From: Pseudomonadota bacterium
GTDB taxonomy: Bacteria > Pseudomonadota > Alphaproteobacteria > Rhizobiales > Xanthobacteraceae
NCBI GenBank assembly: GCA_023422775.1
Contig: JAFAGM010000084.1
Coordinates: 1-64,000, forward strand
DNA length: 64,000 nucleotides
Direction of reading: 5' to 3'
Position numbers and translations under genes: made by a program. Positions 42,326 through 50,531 of this stretch are shown piece by piece. Position 1 is the first letter of the stretch. The number at the start of each line of letters is the position of its first letter. The notes beneath the pieces were generated by a model. That model did not search any database. It had not been told where the DNA came from and saw nothing but the letters and a program-made list of their open reading frames with translations.

Positions 42326-43192
42326 ATGGGGACGCTGTACGATTTGCTCGGAGCCCTTCCGGGTGATGATGCCGAGGGCTTGAGGACCGCGTTCCGCAAG
42401 GCCGCGAAGGCAACCCATCCCGACATCAATCCCGATAATCCGGATGCTGCGCTCCATTTTCGGGAGCTCGTGCGTGCCTATGACATCCTGACGGATACCG
42501 AGCAGCGTGCGACCTACGATCAATTGCTCGCCATTGCCCTTTTGCCGCCGCCCGCCGCACAAACACCGGCGACGACGCGCACTTACGAGGTCGTCGGCAA
42601 ATACGCCTCCAACACGATGGCGGCGACGATCATTTCGGCGGTGCTGGTCGGGGGCTACACCCTGTTCGGTCTGTTTTCGAAGCCGCCCAGCGCTGCGGAA
42701 ATCGAATTCGAGAACATCCCCGGAGCAACGCTCCGCGCGTTCGCGGCGGCGCTGCCTGTCCTCCCCAAGCCGGCTGAGACGCTCAATCAGCGTGAGGGCG
42801 AAGTGTCGGCCGACGGGTCGGGCGCGACGCCAGCGGCGGCGGCCGTGACCAGGGAAGCTGCGCCCGCTCCGATAGGCCGCTTCGAGCCGGTCCCGCCCTT
42901 CGCCACGTACAATCTGGCGGTTCAGTACCATCCGCACTTCGCCACCACCTCTTTCGATCGGGGCAGCTTCTTCGATCGCGCCATCTTCCTGCATGGCGCC
43001 GCCGTGCCCGATCGTCCCGTGCCCGATCGTCCATTGACCGACAGGCCCCCGGTCAAGCGCGCCGCGGATGCGAAGAAAATCAGGAATGCCGGGCCGGCAT
43101 CGCGCAAGCCGCTATCGATCGTGCCGCCTCCCGCTCCTGCACCCGTACCGGACATGCGAACCCCGATCACCCCGGCCCTGACGCCCGGATAG
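42326..43192 (+). CDS. Membrane-anchored J-domain protein
   Basis: 288 residues. The N-terminal J domain (1-66) has intact HPD at 31-33 and therefore should stimulate an Hsp70 (DnaK). A single TM helix spans about 96-117, leaving a C-terminal Pro/Ala-rich region of ~170 residues with short repeats (VPDRPVPDRPLTDRP) and no known fold. The topology suggests the J domain in the cytoplasm. GGAGG sequences lie upstream but not at ideal spacing. Single gene. Confidence 0.85.
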   Translation: MGTLYDLLGALPGDDAEGLRTAFRKAAKATHPDINPDNPDAALHFRELVRAYDILTDTEQRATYDQLLAIALLPPPAAQTPATTRTYEVVGKYASNTMAATIISAVLVGGYTLFGLFSKPPSAAEIEFENIPGATLRAFAAALPVLPKPAETLNQREGEVSADGSGATPAAAAVTREAAPAPIGRFEPVPPFATYNLAVQYHPHFATTSFDRGSFFDRAIFLHGAAVPDRPVPDRPLTDRPPVKRAADAKKIRNAGPASRKPLSIVPPPAPAPVPDMRTPITPALTPG

Positions 43193-43280
43193 CGCGCGAG
43201 GCTGGTCCCGCGTCACGGCCTCGATCTGCGGGTACAAGTTTCCAGGGCTCTGGATTCTCGTTTTGACGCGTTTTCTTGAC

Positions 43281-43314
43281 GCGAACCGGTTTCCACTTCG
43301 CTGGAAAACGCTCT
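43281..43314. repeat. Dispersed palindromic repeat, copy b
   Basis: GCGAACCGGTTTCCACTTCG followed by CTGGAAAACGCTCT, nearly identical to copy a at 12062-12092. Upstream bases 43265-43280 (ACGCGTTTTCTTGACG) are shared with copy c near 49269. It sits at the stop of the diheme cytochrome gene. Confidence 0.8.
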
Positions 43315-44244
43315 CTAGCCATCCTTTGCTTTCTTCGGCCGTGGCGGCCCCTCGACCGGCGGCAGCGACTTCAGGTATTCCGCCATTGCGGTGCGATCCT
43401 CCGCCGGCAATTGTGACGTATTCCTGATCACGCGCGCCATCGACCCGCCGGTGGTGTCGCCGTCCGGCGTCTGCCCGGTCTCCAGGAAATAGGCGATATC
43501 GCTGACGCTCCACTCGGCCAGTCCGCCCTTCTGGGTGATGTTGGGTACCCAGCCCTCGCCTTCCGGGTTGGGTCCTCCGGCGAAGCGCTGCGCCTCGACG
43601 ATGCCGCCGAGGAAGTTGCGCGGGCTGTGGCACTCCGCGCAGTGGCCGAAACCGTTGACGAGGTAGGCGCCGCGATTCCACGAAGCCGTCCGTGAGCTGT
43701 CCGGCACAAAAGGCTTGCTGTCCATGAACAGCCACTTCCAGATGCCGACGTTGCGGCGGATGCCGAATGGAAACGGCAAATCGTGATCGCGCGTCTTGCC
43801 GGAGACCGGTGCGAACGTCTTCAGGTAGGCAAAGAGGTCGCGCACGTCCTCGACCTTCGCATGCTGGTAGGACGCGTAGGGAAAGGCCGGGAAATAGTGC
43901 GCGCCGCCCGGCGAGGTCCCCTTCAGGACTGCCGTCACGAAATCGGCCTCGCTCCACCGGCCGATGCCGTCATTCGGATCGGGCGAGATGTTGGGGACAT
44001 GGAACGTCCCGAACGGCGACGGCATGGCAAGCCCGCCGCCGAGTTTCAGCCGGTCGGGCTGGTTGGGCACGGCGTGGCAGGAAGAACATCCACCGGCATT
44101 GAACGCCGTGAGGCCGTTGGCGAGGTTCGGCGTGCGAGGAGGAAGCGACGATGCGGCAACGACTGCCGGCATCGTGAGCCACCAGTATATGCCGATGGCC
44201 GCAGCGCCGATCAAAACCAACCCAAGGAGAATTTTTCGCAGCAT
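43315..44244 (-). CDS. Membrane-anchored diheme cytochrome c
   Basis: 309 residues. An N-terminal TM anchor (about 4-28) is followed by two class I cytochrome domains with heme motifs CSSCH (53-57) and CAECH (202-206). The arrangement resembles the cytochrome subunits of alcohol/aldehyde or sorbitol dehydrogenase complexes, carrying electrons in the periplasm; no dehydrogenase partner is adjacent except the CoxL-like gene 700 bases further upstream on the same strand. ATG at 44244; the longer frame to 44310 lacks a signal-like start. Confidence 0.88.
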   Translation of the reverse strand: MLRKILLGLVLIGAAAIGIYWWLTMPAVVAASSLPPRTPNLANGLTAFNAGGCSSCHAVPNQPDRLKLGGGLAMPSPFGTFHVPNISPDPNDGIGRWSEADFVTAVLKGTSPGGAHYFPAFPYASYQHAKVEDVRDLFAYLKTFAPVSGKTRDHDLPFPFGIRRNVGIWKWLFMDSKPFVPDSSRTASWNRGAYLVNGFGHCAECHSPRNFLGGIVEAQRFAGGPNPEGEGWVPNITQKGGLAEWSVSDIAYFLETGQTPDGDTTGGSMARVIRNTSQLPAEDRTAMAEYLKSLPPVEGPPRPKKAKDG

Positions 44245-44356
44245 TCGCTGATCCGTTACCAATCGTCTGACGTGACCAGTATGAACGCAGTTCTCATTGC
44301 GAGGTTGCACGAATTTTTGAATGACGATGCAAGGTCGTTCTCCGACTGCCGATCAC

Positions 44357-44392
44357 AAAAAAGCAGGCGGACGCTTTGTGCATCCGCCCGCT
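44357..44392 (-). terminator. Terminator after the cytochrome c' gene
   Basis: In minus-strand sense AGCGGGCGGATGC and GCGTCCGCCTGCT pair with two mismatches, followed by TTTTTT. It lies 20 bases beyond the stop at 44413 and separates this gene from the diheme cytochrome gene. Confidence 0.8.
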
Positions 44393-44412
44393 GTGCCCGC
44401 ATCTGATTTGAG

Positions 44413-44862
44413 TTAGCTGTTCTTGAGGCGGAACGTCTCGTGGCAGGCGCTGCATTCCTTGCCGATCACGGGCACGGTCGCCTTGAGTGAATCGAGGTCC
44501 TTGATCTTCGCCTTGGCTTCGGTGACGACCTTGGCAAAGCTGTCGATCTTCGCCGCGAAGCCGGCCTTGTCTTCCCAGATCTTCGGCGACGAGGAATAGT
44601 CGCCTTCGATCTTCAGGCCCTTGATGCTTTCCGGAAACATCGTCGGCAGTTTCTTTGCGGTGTCCTGCAACTGCGTCAGCGCCGTATCGACCGCGGCCTG
44701 GTCATAGGGCTTTTCGCCCTTGACCATCGGAGCGAGAGTGGCTCCCAAAGCCCTTCCGGTCGCTTTCATGGTTGTCTGCGTCTGCTTGGCCACATCCTGG
44801 TTGGCCACGACCGCACCGACGGACAACAACAAGGCTCCCGCTATCACCACAACACGCTTCAT
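44413..44862 (-). CDS. Cytochrome c' / c556 family protein
   Basis: 149 residues. Signal peptide 1-20, four-helix bundle, and a C-terminal heme motif CSACH near residues 137-141, the hallmark of class II cytochromes. Periplasmic; family members bind NO or CO or transfer electrons. It lies between the CoxL-like gene upstream and the diheme cytochrome downstream, and could accept electrons from either, but spacing (102 and 168 bases, with a terminator) argues for separate transcription. Confidence 0.9.
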   Translation of the reverse strand: MKRVVVIAGALLLSVGAVVANQDVAKQTQTTMKATGRALGATLAPMVKGEKPYDQAAVDTALTQLQDTAKKLPTMFPESIKGLKIEGDYSSSPKIWEDKAGFAAKIDSFAKVVTEAKAKIKDLDSLKATVPVIGKECSACHETFRLKNS

Positions 44863-44964
44863 TGGCTAAAACCTCTCTTTGGCTATGACGCGCGTGGGCC
44901 CGCGCGGGCCCACCATTACCTGCCAACCCCGCATGCGGCCTGTCATTCCGCATGCGACAAAATA

Positions 44965-47274
44965 TCAGAGATTATGGCGCTTCTGCGCTTCGCGGATCGC
45001 GATCCAGACCCGCTCGGCCGTGGCCGGCATGTCGATATGATCGATCTTGTACTCGCGCCACAGGCCTTCGACGATCGCGTTGACCACCGCGGGACAGGAG
45101 CCGATCGCGCCCGCCTCGCCCGCGCCCTTGACGCCCAGCGGATTGGTCGTGCACGGCACGTTGTGCGTCTCGAAGTGGAATGACGGGCCGTCGGCGGCCC
45201 GCGGCATCGCGTAGTCCATGAAGGTGCCGGTGACGAGCTGACCGTCGGCTGCGCTGTAGACCGCCTGCTCCATCAGGGCCTGGCCTATCCCCTGCATCGC
45301 TCCGCCATGCACCTGGCCGGCGAGCAGCAGCGGATTGAGCGTCACGCCGAAATCGTCGACGATGACGTAGTTGACGATCCTGATGATGCCGGTCGCCGGA
45401 TCGATCTCGATTTCGGCGAGGTGCGTGCCGTTCGGGTAGGTGCCGTCGGCCTGCGCGAAGGTCGCGCTCGCATTCAGCTTCGACGGATCGGCGCCCGGCC
45501 GCTTTGCCAGGTCGGCAAAGCTGATCGAGCGGTCCGTGCCGGCGATCCGGATCATGCCGTTGCTGATTTCGAGGTCGCCTGCGCTGGTTTCCAGCGCTTC
45601 GGCCGCGATCTCCTTCAGCTTGCCGCCAAGTTCGCGGGTAGCACGTTCGACGCTGACGCCGCCGGTCGGAATCGACGCCGAACCGCCGGTGCCGAGACCG
45701 GTTGGGATCTTTTCGGTGTCGCCCTGCAGGACATGGACGCGCTCCGGCGGCACCCCGAACTGCTCGGCGACGAGTTGCGCGTAGGCGGTCTGGTGCCCCT
45801 GCCCGCTCGACTGGGTGCCGATCAGGATGTTGATGTCGCCGTTGGGATCGAGCGCGACGTTGGCGGTCTCCTCGCCCATGGTGCCGCAAACCTCGACGTA
45901 GCTCGCCATCCCGATGCCGCGCACCAGGCCCAGCTTCTTCGCAGCTTTCGCGCGCTTGGGAAATTCCTTCCAGTTGGCGACTTCCATCGCGCGCTTCATA
46001 TGCGCGGTGAAATCCCCGGAATCATAGACCTTTCCGGTCGCGGTCTTGTAGGGCATCGCTTTCGGCGGAATGAAGTTCTTGCGGCGGATCGCGTCCGGCG
46101 TCATGCCGAGCTTTCGCGCAGCCGCATCGACCAGCCGCTCGATGACGTAGGCGGCCTCGGGGCGTCCGGCGCCGCGATAGGCGTCGACCGGCACCGTGTT
46201 GGTGAACACCGTGCGCACGCGGCAATGGAAGACCTGGATATCGTAGAGCCCGGGCAGCATGCCGGCGCCGCCGTGGGGAATGTACGGCCCGAAGGTCGAG
46301 AGATAAGCGCCCATGTCGCCCATCAGGTCGACGTCCATGGCGAGAAACTTGCCGTCCTCCGCGAGCGCCATCCTGGCGGTCGTGACGTTGTCGCGTCCCT
46401 GCGCGTCGCCCATGAAGTGATCGGCGCGGTCGGCGGTCCATTTGATGGTCTTGCGCAGCTTGCGCGCCGCAACCGAAATCAGCGCGTATTCGCGATAGGG
46501 AAACAGCTTCGTGCCGAATCCGCCGCCGACGTCGGGACAGATCACCCGCATCTTTTCCATCGGCATCTTCAGCACCATGCCGCACAGGATTTCGCGCAGG
46601 CGATGGCTGCCCTGGCTGCCGATGGTCAGCGTCAGATGATCGCGCCTGGCGTCGTATTCGGCGACCGCGGCGCGCGTCTCCATGAAGTTGGTGATGACGC
46701 GCGGGTTGACGATCGTGATCTCGGCGATCGCATGGGCGTTGGCGAAGGCGGCGTCGGTGGCCGCCTTGTCGCCGATCGGCACGTCGAACAGCACATTGCC
46801 CGCCTTGTCGGGCCAGACCAGCGGCGCGCCCGGCTTGACGGCGTTGACGACACCAACCACGGACGGCAGCGGCGTCCAGTTCACATCGATCGCCTCGATC
46901 GCGTCGCGGGCCTGGTCGATGGTGTCGGCGACGACGAAGGCCACGGCGTCACCGACGTGCCGAACCTCGTCCCTGGCAAGGATCGGGTATGGCGGACCGG
47001 TGAAGGGATCGGTCTCCAGGTTGAACAGGCACGGCAGGTCGCCGAGATCGGCCACTTCGGCCGCGGTCAGGATCAATGCCACGCCCGGCATCCCGCGGGC
47101 CCTGGTGACGTCGATGGTGAATTTCGCATGCGCGTGCGGCGAGCGCAGCATCAGCGCGTGCAGCGCCGGCGCCGGCGAGTGATCGTCGGTATAGCGGCCC
47201 TTGCCGCGAATGAGCGCGTCGTCTTCCTTGCGGAGAACGCTTTGACCGACGCCGAACTTGATGGGAGCTGCCAT
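44965..47274 (-). CDS. CoxL-like (form II) molybdenum hydroxylase large subunit
   Basis: 769 residues of the xanthine dehydrogenase/aldehyde oxidase family. Active-site loop AYRGAGR is the form II signature (form I, the true CO dehydrogenase, has AYxCSFR). The Mo-site glutamate is in VKGAGEAGAIG and the Gln of GTQSSGQGH contacts the cofactor. Substrate probably an aldehyde or N-heterocycle. The medium (FAD) and small (2Fe-2S) subunits that normally accompany it are not within the window, so it is an orphan here. ATG at 47274. Confidence 0.92.
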   Translation of the reverse strand: MAAPIKFGVGQSVLRKEDDALIRGKGRYTDDHSPAPALHALMLRSPHAHAKFTIDVTRARGMPGVALILTAAEVADLGDLPCLFNLETDPFTGPPYPILARDEVRHVGDAVAFVVADTIDQARDAIEAIDVNWTPLPSVVGVVNAVKPGAPLVWPDKAGNVLFDVPIGDKAATDAAFANAHAIAEITIVNPRVITNFMETRAAVAEYDARRDHLTLTIGSQGSHRLREILCGMVLKMPMEKMRVICPDVGGGFGTKLFPYREYALISVAARKLRKTIKWTADRADHFMGDAQGRDNVTTARMALAEDGKFLAMDVDLMGDMGAYLSTFGPYIPHGGAGMLPGLYDIQVFHCRVRTVFTNTVPVDAYRGAGRPEAAYVIERLVDAAARKLGMTPDAIRRKNFIPPKAMPYKTATGKVYDSGDFTAHMKRAMEVANWKEFPKRAKAAKKLGLVRGIGMASYVEVCGTMGEETANVALDPNGDINILIGTQSSGQGHQTAYAQLVAEQFGVPPERVHVLQGDTEKIPTGLGTGGSASIPTGGVSVERATRELGGKLKEIAAEALETSAGDLEISNGMIRIAGTDRSISFADLAKRPGADPSKLNASATFAQADGTYPNGTHLAEIEIDPATGIIRIVNYVIVDDFGVTLNPLLLAGQVHGGAMQGIGQALMEQAVYSAADGQLVTGTFMDYAMPRAADGPSFHFETHNVPCTTNPLGVKGAGEAGAIGSCPAVVNAIVEGLWREYKIDHIDMPATAERVWIAIREAQKRHNL

Positions 47275-47663
47275 CGAATCTCCGATTGTCCTGGAGCGTG
47301 ATGACGCTTGTTCGAGCCGTCATCCCTCCACATTCTTTTTGATTTGAGCACGATCATTTCGGAACGACGGTAGCCGCCTTTCCGGATCGCACTCTGGAAC
47401 TGTTCCATATTGCAGTGGTTCGCGCCCCAGCGCAAACCGCTTTCGGCCCGCAAATTACCGTTGCGCATAGGGAAAATCATTCGGACGACGCTTCGCGCCT
47501 GCACAAAATGCCCCGAACGATGCCCGGGCCTTCAATTTTGCGGGAGATGATCCCGAGCAGAAGACATTCGAGCCTGACGTCCCTGTCGTCAGTAATCCTG
47601 CAAAGATGCTTGAAGGCGCTCGCGCCGCATCTGATTTTATAGTTCTCTTTCTGGTTCAGATGC
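47275..47663. other. 389-base gene-free region
   Basis: Between the CoxL-like start and the MurJ stop, both on the minus strand. It holds the promoter of the CoxL-like gene and a degenerate copy of the GGAAAACCGGT palindrome family at about 47346-47394 (GAGCACGATC ... TCCGGATCGCACTC). No credible gene; the overlapping frames seen here match nothing known. Confidence 0.5.
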
Positions 47664-49205
47664 TTAGCGCGAGTATTTGCGATCGAGAACCAGCGAAAAC
47701 AGCCATCCCCTGCCAAACAACAGCAGGATCAGGACCCCATACACAAAGGCGCCGGTGGCGATCAGCAGCAGCAACACCGTCTCCTCGCGGAAGGTGTGCA
47801 TCTGCGCAAAGTAGACGTTCGCGAATCGCGCGGTGCCCCACAGGGCGGCCGCGAGCAAAACACCCGCTGCGGCAAACTTGGCCAGGGAGACCATCCAGGC
47901 ACGGTCGAGTTCCAGAAAGCCCGCGCGCACCGCGAAGAAGAGCACCAGCAGCAGATTGATCCAGGCCCCGATAGCGGTGGCGAGCGCCAGCCCGATCTGC
48001 GCCAGCGAGCCCATCAACGCGACCTTGAGGGCCACATTGACCGCGACGCCCGTCAGGGCCGCCTTCACCGGCGTGGCGGTGTCCTTGCGGGCGTAGAAGG
48101 TCGCGACTGCGCTGCGGATGGTCACGAATGGAATGAGCCCTATGGCATAGGCGGCCAGCGTGGCGCCGGCGGTCACGGCATCCGCCTTCGAGAACGCTCC
48201 GCGTGCGAACATCGCGCGCATGATGATGTCGGGCACGGTCAGGAAGGCGGCCACGAACGGCACCGAAAACAGCAGCGAGAACTCGAACGCCCGCCGCTGC
48301 GCCGTCGAGGCGCCGGAGATGTCGTTTGCAGTGAGACGCCGCGACATTTCCGGCAGCAGCACGGTGCCGATGGCGATCCCGATCACGCCGATCGGCAACT
48401 GGTTGAGGCGGTCGGCGTAATAGAGCGCGGAGAGCGCACCCGCAGGCAGAAACGTCGCGATGATGGTATCGGCGAACAGCGCGATCTGCGTTCCCATCGA
48501 ACCGAGGGTCGCAGGTCCCAGGGCACGGAAGAACGCCCGCACGTCCTCATCGAGCCTCGGCATCGCGAATTTGGGCAGGATCCCGTTTCTGGCCGCATCG
48601 CCCGCCAGCAGCAGGAATTCGAGGATTCCCGCCAGCAGCACGCCCCACGCCGCGGCATAACCGACGCCTGGAAAGAACGCGGCGAGCGCCAGCGTCGCCA
48701 TCATCGACAGGTTCAGGAATATCGGCGCGGCGGCAGCGCTGGCGAACCTTTGCATCACGTTGAGCATGCCGCCATAGAGCGTCACCAGCGTGATCAGCAG
48801 CAGATACGGGAACGTGATCCGCGTCAGCGAGATCGCCAGTTCGCCGCGCGCCGGATCGTCCTTGAACCCCGGCGCGAGAATGGCGATCACCTCCGGCATG
48901 AACCACCACGCCAGGACGAGCAGGATGATCTGTGCGCCCAGCAGCAGCGAAAAGATGCGGTCGGCGAACAGCCTGGCCGAGGCTTCGCTCTGGCCGTGCA
49001 GATACGCATAGGCCGGAACGAAGGCGGCGTTGAAGGCGCCCTCGGCGAAGATGGCGCGGAAGTGATTGGGCAGGCGCAGCGCCACGAAGAACGCATCCGC
49101 CACGGGTCCCGCGCCGAGGATCGCGGCGAGCATGATATCGCGCGCGAAGCCGGTAAGTCGCGAAAGCAGCGTGTAGCCGCCGACGGTAAAGATGCGTCCG
49201 AGCAT
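47664..49205 (-). CDS. murJ: Lipid II flippase MurJ
   Basis: 513 residues, 14 TM helices of the MATE/MOP superfamily. It flips lipid II across the inner membrane for peptidoglycan synthesis. Family pieces: TVGGYTLLSRLTGFARDIML, GAFNAAFVPAY, RITFPYLLLITLV, YADRLNQLPIGVIGIAIGTV and FYARKDTATPVK. Essential residues expected in the central cavity are consistent with the pattern, for example the arginine in SRLTGFARD. It is the last gene of a minus-strand run but is separated from the aminotransferase gene by a 147-base gap with a hairpin. Confidence 0.95.
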   Translation of the reverse strand: MLGRIFTVGGYTLLSRLTGFARDIMLAAILGAGPVADAFFVALRLPNHFRAIFAEGAFNAAFVPAYAYLHGQSEASARLFADRIFSLLLGAQIILLVLAWWFMPEVIAILAPGFKDDPARGELAISLTRITFPYLLLITLVTLYGGMLNVMQRFASAAAAPIFLNLSMMATLALAAFFPGVGYAAAWGVLLAGILEFLLLAGDAARNGILPKFAMPRLDEDVRAFFRALGPATLGSMGTQIALFADTIIATFLPAGALSALYYADRLNQLPIGVIGIAIGTVLLPEMSRRLTANDISGASTAQRRAFEFSLLFSVPFVAAFLTVPDIIMRAMFARGAFSKADAVTAGATLAAYAIGLIPFVTIRSAVATFYARKDTATPVKAALTGVAVNVALKVALMGSLAQIGLALATAIGAWINLLLVLFFAVRAGFLELDRAWMVSLAKFAAAGVLLAAALWGTARFANVYFAQMHTFREETVLLLLIATGAFVYGVLILLLFGRGWLFSLVLDRKYSR

Positions 49206-49226
49206 GCGCCGCTTCTAGCGCATATT

Positions 49227-49249
49227 CGGTTCTGATTGCATCAGAACCG
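49227..49249. repeat. Perfect hairpin CGGTTCTGAT-TGC-ATCAGAACCG
   Basis: A 10-bp perfect stem with a 3-base loop, just upstream of the murJ start. No T-run, so it is more likely a dispersed palindromic element or leader structure than a terminator. Confidence 0.8.
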
Positions 49250-49267
49250 AAGTATTTGTCTTCCGCT

Positions 49268-49338
49268 GACGCGTTTTCTTCACGCAAACCGGTATCCGCC
49301 CCCGGATCAAGTCCGAGGGCATGCTTCGCTGGAAACGC
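49268..49338. repeat. Dispersed palindromic repeat, copy c (interrupted)
   Basis: Shares GACGCGTTTTCTT-ACGC-AACCGGT with the flank of copy b and ends GCTTCGCTGGAAACGCC like copy a, but with about 30 extra bases between (CCGCCCCCGGATCAAGTCCG then AGGGCAT). It appears to be a composite or expanded member. Confidence 0.65.
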
Positions 49339-49352
49339 CATGCACGGCGAAA

Positions 49353-50504
49353 TCAGGCGGAAAGCGCGCCGCGTACCGCCTCGATCACCCGCTGCTGCGT
49401 CGCCTCGTCGAGATAGGCGTGCATCGGCAGGCTGATGACGTCGTCCGACAGCCGCTCGCTCGCCGGCAGCCCGCCGTCGGCGACCGGGTATTCCCGATAG
49501 GCGGTCTGCTGATGCATCGATCTGGTGTAGTAGATCGCAGTCGGGATCCCCTGCGCCCGCAATGCTGCGGCAAAATCATCGCGGTTGGTGCCCTTGGGCA
49601 GCCGGATCGTGTACTGCGCCCATACCGAGGTGCAGCCTGAAGCAAGCCGAGGCACGGCCACGAGATTACCGAGCCCGCGCGCATAGCGTGCCGCCACCTC
49701 GTTGCGCGCTGCGATCTCGTCTTCGAAGATCTTCAGCTTCTCGATCAGAATGGCGGCCTGCATGGTGTCGAGCCGCCCGGTGATGCCGAGCCGGACATTG
49801 TCGTATTTGTCCGAACCCTGGCCGTGGACGCGGATGCTGCGCAGCGTTTCCGCCAGCGCGTCGTCATCGGTGAAGATCGCGCCGCCGTCGCCGAAGCAGC
49901 CGAGCGGCTTGGCCGGAAAGAAGCTGGTGGCGGTGGCCAGACCGAACGTGCCGAGCTTCCGGCCCTTGTAGCTGGCGCCAAAGCCCTGGGCGGCGTCGTC
50001 GAGCACGAACAGGCCTTCAGCCTCGGCGATTGCGCCGATCGCGTCATGGTCGGCGCTCTGCCCGAACAGATCGACCGGAATCACGGCGCGCGGTTTCAGG
50101 CCGCGCTGCCGCGCGGTTGCGATGCCGCGCCTGAGCGAGGCGGTATCCATGTTGAATGTGGCTTCGTCGACATCGACGAAAACCGGCGTCGCGCCGGTCA
50201 GCGCCACCGCCTCGCCGGTCGCGCAGAACGTGAACGACGGGCACAGCACCGCATCGCCGGGGCCCACCTGCTTCGCCATCAGCACCATCAGCAGCGCATC
50301 GGTGCCGCTGGCGCAGCTCACGACATGTTTGGCGCCGGAAAATTTCGCAAGTGCTGCTTCCAGTGCGGTGACTTCCGGTCCGTTGATGAACTGGCAGTGC
50401 GTAAGCACGCGGGCAACCGCCTCATCGATGGATTTGCCGAGCCGCCGGCGCTGCGCGGCGATATCGATGAAGGGAACGGGTTCTGGACGCATGTGCTGGT
50501 TCAT
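49353..50504 (-). CDS. DegT/DnrJ/EryC1 sugar aminotransferase (WbpE/GnnB-like)
   Basis: 383 residues, PLP enzyme. PLP lysine K199 in SFFPAKPLG, substrate loop ASGTDAL, and D169/D170 in LDDAAQGFGA. It transfers an amino group to a 3-keto (or 4-keto) nucleotide sugar. Its upstream partner, 27 bases away, is a Gfo/Idh/MocA oxidoreductase, the pair seen in GnnA/GnnB (UDP-GlcNAc3N for 2,3-diaminoglucose lipid A) and WbpB/WbpE (O-antigen). Both products would be used in the envelope. Bradyrhizobium lipid A is known to contain diaminoglucose. Confidence 0.85.
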   Translation of the reverse strand: MNQHMRPEPVPFIDIAAQRRRLGKSIDEAVARVLTHCQFINGPEVTALEAALAKFSGAKHVVSCASGTDALLMVLMAKQVGPGDAVLCPSFTFCATGEAVALTGATPVFVDVDEATFNMDTASLRRGIATARQRGLKPRAVIPVDLFGQSADHDAIGAIAEAEGLFVLDDAAQGFGASYKGRKLGTFGLATATSFFPAKPLGCFGDGGAIFTDDDALAETLRSIRVHGQGSDKYDNVRLGITGRLDTMQAAILIEKLKIFEDEIAARNEVAARYARGLGNLVAVPRLASGCTSVWAQYTIRLPKGTNRDDFAAALRAQGIPTAIYYTRSMHQQTAYREYPVADGGLPASERLSDDVISLPMHAYLDEATQQRVIEAVRGALSA

Positions 50505-50531
50505 GGAGCCTTGCTTGATCGTTATCGAGGT

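Noticed and set aside
45307..47301. 664-codon plus-strand frame antisense to the CoxL-like gene
   Set aside because: Histidine/Arg/Gly-rich shadow without domains; the minus strand encodes a well-conserved molybdenum hydroxylase.
47151..47504. 117-codon minus-strand frame upstream of the CoxL-like gene
   Set aside because: Its C-terminal part is an out-of-frame reading of the CoxL-like N-terminus; no ribosome site or family match.
49227..49249. Hairpin upstream of murJ as a terminator of the aminotransferase gene
   Set aside because: Perfect stem but no T-run in minus-strand sense; better described as a palindromic element.
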